In this document: in pieces, positions 14,379 to 19,549 of the stretch
Layout of the letters: each line of letters starts with the position of its first letter
How positions within the stretch are numbered: position 1 is the stretch's first letter
Origin: JAWLCA01 sp050485905
GTDB lineage: Bacteria > Pseudomonadota > Alphaproteobacteria > Rhodobacterales > Rhodobacteraceae
Reading direction: 5' to 3'
Length of the DNA stretch: 19,549 bases
Assembly (NCBI GenBank): GCA_050485905.1
Contig: JBJHCH010000072.1
Coordinates: forward strand, 1 to 19,549
The notes under the pieces: model-generated
What the model saw: only the letters and a program-made list of their open reading frames with translations
Database searches by the model: none
What the model was told of the DNA's origin: nothing
Position numbers and translations under genes: made by a program

Positions 14379-16219
14379 CGGGCGATCTCTCCCCGCTGCT
14401 GGGTTGTCAGGACAGTCTCGGTAAAGCTGTTGATGGTCACATACTTGCGGAAGAAGCGTTCCAGCACGGCACCAAGCACATAGGCGCTGGTGCCCTCGAA
14501 GAAGCTCTCGTCGAATTCGAGCGTGATCTCCAGGCCGCGCACTGCCGTTGACAGAACCTCGTCGCTCATCCGTCGCACGATTGGCCGGCTGGAGATGCCG
14601 ATGATCCCCTCGATCTGCTTGTCGGTGACCCGATCCCCAAGCGGCGCGTAGATGCCGACCAACTCGCGCAGCGCCGCAGCGCCGCCGCCGTTGTCGGTGT
14701 CCGCGATGGACAGATAGTTCAGGGACAGATGGCTCACCAACCGCCAGGCCGTATCGCCCTGCGCGAGCGTCGGCCGTGGCCGCGTCGGGGGAACTGGCGT
14801 GCGTACATGCGCGACCGGTCCGCCGTCTGGCAGGTGAAAGACATCCGGGCCGCCGGTGCCAAGCAGAAGCGGAAGATCTCGGTTGGAGCAGAGTGCGGTG
14901 ACCGCCAACTGGTCGATATCGACGGGGTAGGGGGCCTGCCGACCATCCACCAGCATCAGATAGGTCTCGGAGCCGAGGTAGGAGGTGCGAACCCCGCGAA
15001 GCCGTTCCTTCTCGCTGCGCTGGCGCATCTTTCGTGCCTGAGTGAAGAAGGCCGGGTAGCTCTCTCCCGCAGCGGTAAAGTCGTCGGGCGAATAGAATGG
15101 TCGGAATCGCACGTCGTCAGCGCCTTCACCGCTGATGCCGACGACGCTCTCGACGCTGTAGACCTCGAAATCTTTGGGCGCCGTGCGGTCTGCGACCACA
15201 TGATACTCCACATCGCGCGCTGTCACCGGCACCCGGTCGCACCGCTTGCGAAACAGGTTTACTGCGGGAACGGCAAAGAGCGTGAACATCTGCGGCACGA
15301 TGCTGGCCGCCAGGTCCTCGCGTCCCTCGCGCAGCAGGATGTAGATATCCACCTCCGGTCCCTTGGCACGGGCGACCGCAGGTCCGATGCCTGTCAAGTC
15401 CACGAAATGGAACCGCTCCGGCATCGCGAAATATTCCTGCAAGAGGCGGTAGCCGTCGAACGACGGCTTGGGGCAGGGAAGCAGCGCCTCTACGGGATCA
15501 AACCCGGCGGGCACAATCCGGCCGTGGGGCAGCGGCATCAGCCAGTCAGCCCGCCGGTCGGTGGAACGGCCGGCGACCCCGGTGGTCTGGGTCGCCAGAA
15601 GCTCGTGAACCTCCCAGCTACGCCCGCCCTGTGCGTTCAGAAACAGCGTCAGCGCGTCGAGGGAAAGTTCTGCGATCGACTCGCCTGCCTGACGCCGAAG
15701 CCGCAGTCGCACGGCAGCACGTGCGTCCACATCTCGTGGCAAACCGGCGGCGATGATGGCACCGCGTCCATCGATATATTCGGCCTCGGCAATCTCGACC
15801 GGCCAAAGCGTCACGTCCCGTGCAGTCTGGAACAGGCAGGCGGTCCGTTCGCCGTCGGCCAGAGAACTCCGCAACTGCGTCCCGCGCGGCAGAGTATGGC
15901 CGTCCTTCATTGCGGCGCTGGCGCTGTCAGGTTCGAACTGCGCGACCATCATCGAAGGGGTCGGGCACAGATAGTGCGGGTAGACGATCTCGAGCAGGTT
16001 CGCGGTGAAGGCGGGATACTGAAGTTCCAACTCGAGCTGCACGCGCGCCGACAGAAAAGCGACCCCTTCCAGCAACCGCTCGACATATGGATCGAGAACC
16101 TCCGTCCCCTCCATGCCAAGGCGTCCGGCGATCTTGGGGTAGCTCTCTGCAAACTCCGCACCCATCTCGCGCAAGAAGGTCAGTTCGCCCTCATAGTGTT
16201 TCAGAAGCCGGGTATCCAT
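14342..16219 (-). CDS. tssF: TssF, T6SS baseplate subunit
   Basis: This 625-residue protein is the TssF/ImpG/VasA baseplate protein. The N-terminus is characteristic: LLKHYEGELTFLREMGAEFA (residues 5-24), then DPYVERLLEGVAFLSARV (43-60) and the block around QYPAFTANLLEIVYPHYLCP (68-87). Two copies of TssF with one TssG make the baseplate wedge core in known structures. The length is in the usual range of about 590-630. The ATG at 16219 comes 7 bases after the tssE stop. Its ribosome site is weak (AAAGG 11 bases upstream), so translation may depend on coupling to tssE. Its end overlaps tssG by 37 bases. Confidence 0.97.
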   Translation of the reverse strand: MDTRLLKHYEGELTFLREMGAEFAESYPKIAGRLGMEGTEVLDPYVERLLEGVAFLSARVQLELELQYPAFTANLLEIVYPHYLCPTPSMMVAQFEPDSASAAMKDGHTLPRGTQLRSSLADGERTACLFQTARDVTLWPVEIAEAEYIDGRGAIIAAGLPRDVDARAAVRLRLRRQAGESIAELSLDALTLFLNAQGGRSWEVHELLATQTTGVAGRSTDRRADWLMPLPHGRIVPAGFDPVEALLPCPKPSFDGYRLLQEYFAMPERFHFVDLTGIGPAVARAKGPEVDIYILLREGREDLAASIVPQMFTLFAVPAVNLFRKRCDRVPVTARDVEYHVVADRTAPKDFEVYSVESVVGISGEGADDVRFRPFYSPDDFTAAGESYPAFFTQARKMRQRSEKERLRGVRTSYLGSETYLMLVDGRQAPYPVDIDQLAVTALCSNRDLPLLLGTGGPDVFHLPDGGPVAHVRTPVPPTRPRPTLAQGDTAWRLVSHLSLNYLSIADTDNGGGAAALRELVGIYAPLGDRVTDKQIEGIIGISSRPIVRRMSDEVLSTAVRGLEITLEFDESFFEGTSAYVLGAVLERFFRKYVTINSFTETVLTTQQRGEIARWRPHSGLGRMI

Positions 16220-16226
16220 TCGAGGC

Positions 16227-16718
16227 TCAGCCTTTCCGCTCCAGCTTCAGTTCGCCGGTGGTGATGTCCACCTCGCTCCGTAGGTAAAGCTCGATCGGCA
16301 GCGGCTGAGCCCACATTTCGGCGCGAATGTCGAAATAGACCACGGTGCTGCGGTCATTGGTCTCATCCCGCAATACCACATCCAGCGTGCCGGCGCTGAT
16401 CCTCGGCTCAAAGACCGCGATCGCGCGGGCGATCGATTCACGGATCAGCTTCACCCGCTGATTGGTCGAATACTCGCCCGCGACCTCGCGCACGCCGAAG
16501 TTCAGCACCGAGCGGCTGGCATAGGGATAGCGCGCGGAATCAATGCCATTGTCGTTGGTGTTGAGAAGCCAGGAAAGATCGCGCTGCACGATCTCGCGCA
16601 ACCGGCGCAGATCGATCACGCGCTCGTCGCGCGCTTCCTTCCTGTTGGAGGGCTCGGTGTCCGTAAGCCGGTCCAGCAGTGACGGCTGTAGACGCTCGGT
16701 GATGGTCTGGTCAGACAT
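16227..16718 (-). CDS. tssE: TssE, gp25-like T6SS baseplate protein
   Basis: This 163-residue protein belongs to the phage T4 gp25-like family, which joins the baseplate wedge to the first ring of the sheath. Visible family marks are RDLSWLLNT (46-54), SVLNFG (70-75) and FEPRI (103-107), with a final beta region WAQPLPIELYLRSEV (136-150). I chose the ATG at 16718, which overlaps the tagJ stop by 8 bases, over an in-frame start at 16742 lying deeper in tagJ. The sequence from MSDQ onward fits the family, and GGTGGAG lies directly upstream. The length is typical. Confidence 0.95.
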   Translation of the reverse strand: MSDQTITERLQPSLLDRLTDTEPSNRKEARDERVIDLRRLREIVQRDLSWLLNTNDNGIDSARYPYASRSVLNFGVREVAGEYSTNQRVKLIRESIARAIAVFEPRISAGTLDVVLRDETNDRSTVVYFDIRAEMWAQPLPIELYLRSEVDITTGELKLERKG

Positions 16719-17523
16719 CTCCACCGCCTTCGGCCGGTGCATTGAGCACCAGATGCCGCAGGTCCATCAGCGCGGTATCGCCCTGGTCCGTCGCCAGCAG
16801 GCGCTGGCCTAGGCCGGTAAAGCAATCCGCGCCGACATCCACCCATTCCGTGCGCCTTGCTAGCTTCAATGTCGCATCCGCAGAAGCGGTCGTGCCGGCG
16901 TAGCGAGTTGGGATCAATCCAACCACGTCGCCACCATTGCGCAGCACTATATTCACGGGTGTCCAGACGGAGTCGCGCAGATCAGCCGGCGCCTCGGCTT
17001 TGACCTCTGCAATGGCGGCAAAGGGCAGCCAGAAGTAGCGCCCGTTCACGACCACCTCCAGCAGCGGACCCAGCCGCATATCGGCATCGGCGATCCATTC
17101 GAACCTCTCGCCGTTCAGTGTTCCGCCGACTGCGGGGGCAAGATCGAATGCACGCGCTCGCACCTCTGCCGCCTGCGCCGGGTGCCCGTCGGCCAGCAGT
17201 TTGAGCGCATTGATCATCAGCGCCACCCATTCCGGCGGCTCGCCCAGGATCAGCGGCTCCTTGTCGCCGGCAAAGACCTTTTCGCGGTAGACTTCGCAGA
17301 TAATTCCTTCGCGGTAGGTCTGGGCCATCGGCAGCGCGAGCGGGTCCAGTTCCGCGCACAGCTTCAACTGCGTGATCGCACGCTTCCAGTCGCCGGTTAT
17401 CGTTAAAAGCTGAAACAGGAAGATCCGAAGCTTCGCGTCCTGCGGCTTGGCGCGGACCCGATCCTGAAGCGCCGCAAGGGCCCCGTCCAGATCGCCGAGT
17501 TTCAGCAGGTCTTCTGCGGACAT
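16711..17523 (-). CDS. tagJ: TagJ/ImpE, T6SS accessory protein (SciE type)
   Basis: This 270-residue protein is of the ImpE/SciE/TagJ family. It has a TPR-like helical N-terminal half (LKLGDLDGALAALQDRVRAK near the start, then QLKLCAELDP) and a beta-rich C-terminal domain (WIADADMRLGPLLEVVVNGR, then the WTPVNIVLRNGG block). TagJ (HsiE1) of P. aeruginosa H1 binds the sheath protein TssB and is linked to ClpV-mediated sheath handling; it is accessory and absent from many T6SSs. The ATG at 17523 has GGAG 9 bases upstream. A TTG six bases earlier is only 3 bases from that site and is unlikely. Its position between hcp and tssE matches other TagJ-bearing clusters. Confidence 0.93.
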   Translation of the reverse strand: MSAEDLLKLGDLDGALAALQDRVRAKPQDAKLRIFLFQLLTITGDWKRAITQLKLCAELDPLALPMAQTYREGIICEVYREKVFAGDKEPLILGEPPEWVALMINALKLLADGHPAQAAEVRARAFDLAPAVGGTLNGERFEWIADADMRLGPLLEVVVNGRYFWLPFAAIAEVKAEAPADLRDSVWTPVNIVLRNGGDVVGLIPTRYAGTTASADATLKLARRTEWVDVGADCFTGLGQRLLATDQGDTALMDLRHLVLNAPAEGGGDV

Positions 17524-17563
17524 GACCAAAGGCTCCGTCAGGCGCGGCGGTGCAAAGGTGAAG

Positions 17564-17591
17564 CCGGCGTCGCAGAAGCTCGCGGCGCCGG
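17564..17591 (-). promoter_or_regulatory. Imperfect GC-rich hairpin between hcp and tagJ
   Basis: An inverted repeat has outer arms CCGGCG/CGCCGG, one mismatch, inner arms CGC/GCG and an 8-base loop. It begins 12 bases after the hcp stop codon. No T-run follows it on the transcribed strand, so it is not a standard intrinsic terminator. It could partly stop or protect the hcp mRNA 3' end and raise Hcp over downstream products. This is inference. The rest of the 79-base gap shows only the tagJ ribosome site. Confidence 0.35.
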
Positions 17592-17602
17592 TTCTGGAAT
17601 GA

Positions 17603-18133
17603 TCACACGTCGAGCGACGGCTCGTTCTTCACGCGGCTCCACTGCACCGAGACTTTCTCGCCATGCGAACCGTCGACATTCTGCGGGCGGTAATCGACCT
17701 GCATGGCGCCATACTGGAAAATCACCGTTTCTTCGCAGATGTCGTCGCCATCGGAACCCGACCAGCTGATGTCCTGCACCATAACGAGCTTGAAGGTGAA
17801 GCGCAGGAAGATGTTCTTCTCGTCCTTCAGGTTTGCGGATCCGCCCGTCCGGCGCAGGTCGATGACCAAGTCGCCGAAATGATTGCCGGTCACAAGGCAG
17901 AAGAACAGGCCGGGCGACGCCGAGTCGGTCCTCTTCGTGATGGTAAACTCCTTGAACGAGGCCTTGCCGGCGCCGCCGCCCGCAGAGATTGATCCGATGT
18001 TGATCGTGTTCTCCGCCCCGAGTTCGAAAGACAGAACCTCAAAGGCCTTCTTCTTCTTCATTTCGACGTCCTGGGTTTCGCCAGGAATTTTGTCAGAGTC
18101 GGTTGTGGTGTAGCAAAAGGCGTCAAATGACAT
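17603..18133 (-). CDS. hcp: Hcp (TssD), T6SS inner tube protein
   Basis: This 176-residue protein is Hcp, which stacks as hexameric rings to make the expelled inner tube and also carries small effectors. Family features include the N-terminal strand DAFCYTTTDSDKIPGETQD (4-22), FEVLSFELGA (31-40), the central FKEFTITKRTDSASPGLFFC (60-79) and the VSVQWSRVKN end (161-170). No extension or fused toxin is present. I use the ATG at 18133, which has a perfect AGGAGG 7 bases upstream. An in-frame TTG at 18154 lies upstream of that ribosome site and would translate through it. The strong ribosome site and the long gaps on both sides suggest higher output than the neighbours, as expected for Hcp. The 176-residue length is near the common 160-172. 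Confidence 0.97.
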   Translation of the reverse strand: MSFDAFCYTTTDSDKIPGETQDVEMKKKKAFEVLSFELGAENTINIGSISAGGGAGKASFKEFTITKRTDSASPGLFFCLVTGNHFGDLVIDLRRTGGSANLKDEKNIFLRFTFKLVMVQDISWSGSDGDDICEETVIFQYGAMQVDYRPQNVDGSHGEKVSVQWSRVKNEPSLDV

Positions 18134-18140
18134 GGATCGT

Positions 18141-18146
18141 CCTCCT
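18141..18146 (-). promoter_or_regulatory. Strong ribosome binding site of hcp
   Basis: AGGAGG on the coding strand lies 7 bases before the hcp ATG. It is the best match to the anti-Shine-Dalgarno sequence among the starts examined and fixes the start at 18133 rather than 18154. Confidence 0.8.
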
Positions 18147-18193
18147 GTTGACAATCGTGATGTGGGTGTGATCCCGCGCCCACACGGAACGCC

Positions 18194-18215
18194 GGCGCCC
18201 CCTCATTGGGGCGCC
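18194..18215 (-). promoter_or_regulatory. Perfect 8-bp GC hairpin between tssC and hcp
   Basis: GGCGCCCC and GGGGCGCC form a perfect 8-base-pair stem with a 6-base loop, starting 8 bases after the tssC stop codon. No T-run follows on the transcribed strand, so full Rho-independent termination is unlikely. Likely roles are partial attenuation, or blocking of 3' exonucleases so that tssC and hcp mRNAs can reach different levels. I could not find a convincing sigma-70 or sigma-54 promoter in the rest of this 90-base gap. Confidence 0.5.
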
Positions 18216-18223
18216 TGCAATGG

Positions 18224-19549
18224 CTAGCCTTTCTCAGAGGGCAGCTTGGAAACCAGGCGAAGCGAGACCGACAGCCCCTCAAGCTGGTAGTGCGGCCGCA
18301 GGAAGAACTTGGACGTGTAATATCCCGGGTTCCCCTCGACCTCCTCCACCACGACCTGCGCGGCGGCCAGTGGCTTCTTGGCCTTCTCGCTCTCGGCAGA
18401 GGTTTTTGCGGCGAAATCGACGTACTTCTCGATCCAGTTCTGCAGCCACCCCTGCATGTCGTCGCGACTCTTGTAGGAGCCGACCTTGTCGCGAACGATG
18501 CACTTCAGGTAGTGGGCGAAGCGGCAGGTCGCAAAGAGATAGGGAAGCCGCGCGGCGAGGTTGGCGTTCGCGGTGGCGTCCGGATCATCGTACTCAGCCG
18601 GCTTGTGCAGCGATTGTGCCCCGATGAAAGCCGCGACATCCGAATTCTTGCGGTGGATGAGCGGCATCATGCCGTTCTTCGCCAATTCTGCCTCGCGTCG
18701 GTCCGAAATCGCGATCTCGGTTGGGCACTTCTGGTCCACACCCCCGTCGTCGGTCGGGAAGGTATGGGACGGCAGATTCTGCACCGCGCCGCCGGATTCG
18801 ATCCCGCGGATCCGCGAGCACCAGCCGTATTCCTTGAACGCGCGGTTGATGTTCACCGCCATGCCGTAGGCTGCGTTGACCCAGCAGTATTTGCCGGAAT
18901 CTGCACCCTCGGTATCTTCCTCGAACGCGAAAGCCTCGACCGGGTCGGTCTTTGACCCATAGGGCATCCGACCGAGGAAACGTGGCATCGCAAGGCCGAC
19001 ATACTTGGAGTCCTCGCTTTCGCGTAGCGACCGCCACGAGGCATATTCCGGGGTCTGGAAGATCTTGGTCAGATCCCGCGGGTTCGCCAGTTCCGACCAA
19101 CTGTCCATCTGGAAAAGTGTCGGCTTTGCGCCGGTGATGAGCGGCGCGTGGGCCGCCGCCGCGATCTTCGCCATCTCGCCCAGCAGTTCCACGTCGGGCG
19201 GGGAGTGATCGAAGTGGAAGTCCGCAACAAGTGTGCCATAGGGCTCGCCGCCGAACTGGCCGAACTCCTCTTCATAGACCTTCTTGAAGATCGGCGACTG
19301 ATCCCAGGCGGTTCCCTTGAACTTGCGAAGCGTCTTGTGGAGATCCTTCTTCGAAACGTTGAAGACCCTGATCTTCAGCATCTCGTCCGTCTCGGTGTTG
19401 TTGACCAGATAGTGAAGGCCCCTCCACGCGCTTTCGAGCTGCTGATAGTCCTGATGATGCAGGATCAGGTTCACCTGCTCGGTCAGCTTCTTGTCGATCT
19501 GCGCGATGATGCCCTCTATCGAGCGAAGCGCATCGTCACTGATAAGCGC
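18224..19549 (-). CDS. tssC: TssC (VipB/ImpC), sheath large subunit, 5'-partial
   Basis: The reading frame is open to the right edge of the window, so the start is outside; 441 residues are visible of a usual ~495. TssC pairs with TssB to make the contractile sheath around the Hcp tube. Marks include the block LTEQVNLILHHQDYQQLESA across the point where an internal GTG (19474) occurs, then YVGLAMPRFLGRMPYG, the DPVEAFAFEED stretch, and a complete C-terminal domain ending in NPGYYTSKFFLRPHYQLEGL and VSLRLVSKLPSEKG. The 25 codons before the internal GTG, including DALRSIEGIIAQIDKKL, fit the TssC family, so that GTG is not the start. tssB may lie just beyond the right edge. Unlike the TssC-like part of the fusion protein in this locus, this copy keeps its C-terminal domain. 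Confidence 0.97.
   Translation of the reverse strand, partial: ALISDDALRSIEGIIAQIDKKLTEQVNLILHHQDYQQLESAWRGLHYLVNNTETDEMLKIRVFNVSKKDLHKTLRKFKGTAWDQSPIFKKVYEEEFGQFGGEPYGTLVADFHFDHSPPDVELLGEMAKIAAAAHAPLITGAKPTLFQMDSWSELANPRDLTKIFQTPEYASWRSLRESEDSKYVGLAMPRFLGRMPYGSKTDPVEAFAFEEDTEGADSGKYCWVNAAYGMAVNINRAFKEYGWCSRIRGIESGGAVQNLPSHTFPTDDGGVDQKCPTEIAISDRREAELAKNGMMPLIHRKNSDVAAFIGAQSLHKPAEYDDPDATANANLAARLPYLFATCRFAHYLKCIVRDKVGSYKSRDDMQGWLQNWIEKYVDFAAKTSAESEKAKKPLAAAQVVVEEVEGNPGYYTSKFFLRPHYQLEGLSVSLRLVSKLPSEKG

Noticed and set aside
14729..16264. A 511-codon open frame on the plus strand opposite tssF
   Set aside because: TssF on the minus strand is clearly real over the whole region. The opposite frame has shadow-like composition and no family features.
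18134..18154. An upstream in-frame TTG start for hcp
   Set aside because: It would translate through the AGGAGG ribosome site. The ATG at 18133 has ideal spacing and gives the usual Hcp N-terminus.
18134..18223. A dedicated sigma-54 or sigma-70 promoter for hcp
   Set aside because: A GG...GC pair near the tssC end has 9 rather than 10 bases between, and no convincing -35/-10 pair with proper spacing was found by eye.
19472..19474. Internal GTG as the start of tssC
   Set aside because: The 25 upstream in-frame codons encode sequence typical of TssC, and the frame stays open to the window edge. The gene is truncated by the window, not short.
1..19549. Insertion sequences, att sites, tRNA genes or CRISPR repeats
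   Set aside because: None was seen. Nearly all of the window is coding on one strand, with no transposase, no direct-repeat array and no visible tRNA-like sequence.

Overview
The window is one uninterrupted block of a type VI secretion system (T6SS) locus. Every credible gene lies on the minus strand, so transcription runs from high to low coordinates. The DNA is GC-rich. The protein sequences, the ImpE/TagJ-plus-FHA gene set and a NaChBac-type sodium channel suggest a high-GC alphaproteobacterium, probably of the Rhodobacteraceae/Paracoccaceae. That placement is inference from general character, not from a marker gene. No tRNA, rRNA, insertion sequence or CRISPR array was seen.

In transcription order, the first half carries the core machine. 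It starts with tssC (sheath large subunit, running off the right edge of the window), then hcp (tube), tagJ/impE, tssE (baseplate), tssF, tssG and tssH/clpV (the ATPase that recycles the contracted sheath). The left end returns to standard parts: vgrG (spike), a 211-residue T6SS-associated protein, a bare PAAR tip protein, an FHA-domain protein (TagH/Fha type) and tssK. The membrane-complex genes tssL and tssM, and tssB and tssA, are not in the window; they may lie just outside it.

Between clpV and vgrG sits a four-gene module (about 5983-10602) that is not part of the textbook core. It encodes (1) a 315-residue lysine-rich helical protein of unknown function; (2) a complete one-domain voltage-gated channel whose selectivity filter reads TLESWSM, as in NaChBac/NavAb; (3) an 831-residue protein joining a TssB-like and a TssC-like domain behind a long acidic tail with repeated DDLDxLL motifs, but lacking the TssC C-terminal domain; and (4) a 96-residue orphan protein. 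These genes overlap or nearly touch and share direction with the core genes, so they are probably co-expressed with the T6SS.

Gene spacing is very tight: several stop/start overlaps of 1-8 bases, and one of 37 bases. Only the two junctions flanking hcp are longer (90 and 79 bases), and each contains a GC-rich inverted repeat. This fits separate tuning of the very abundant Hcp protein. The most interesting material is the module of sodium channel, sheath-fusion protein and coiled-coil protein.
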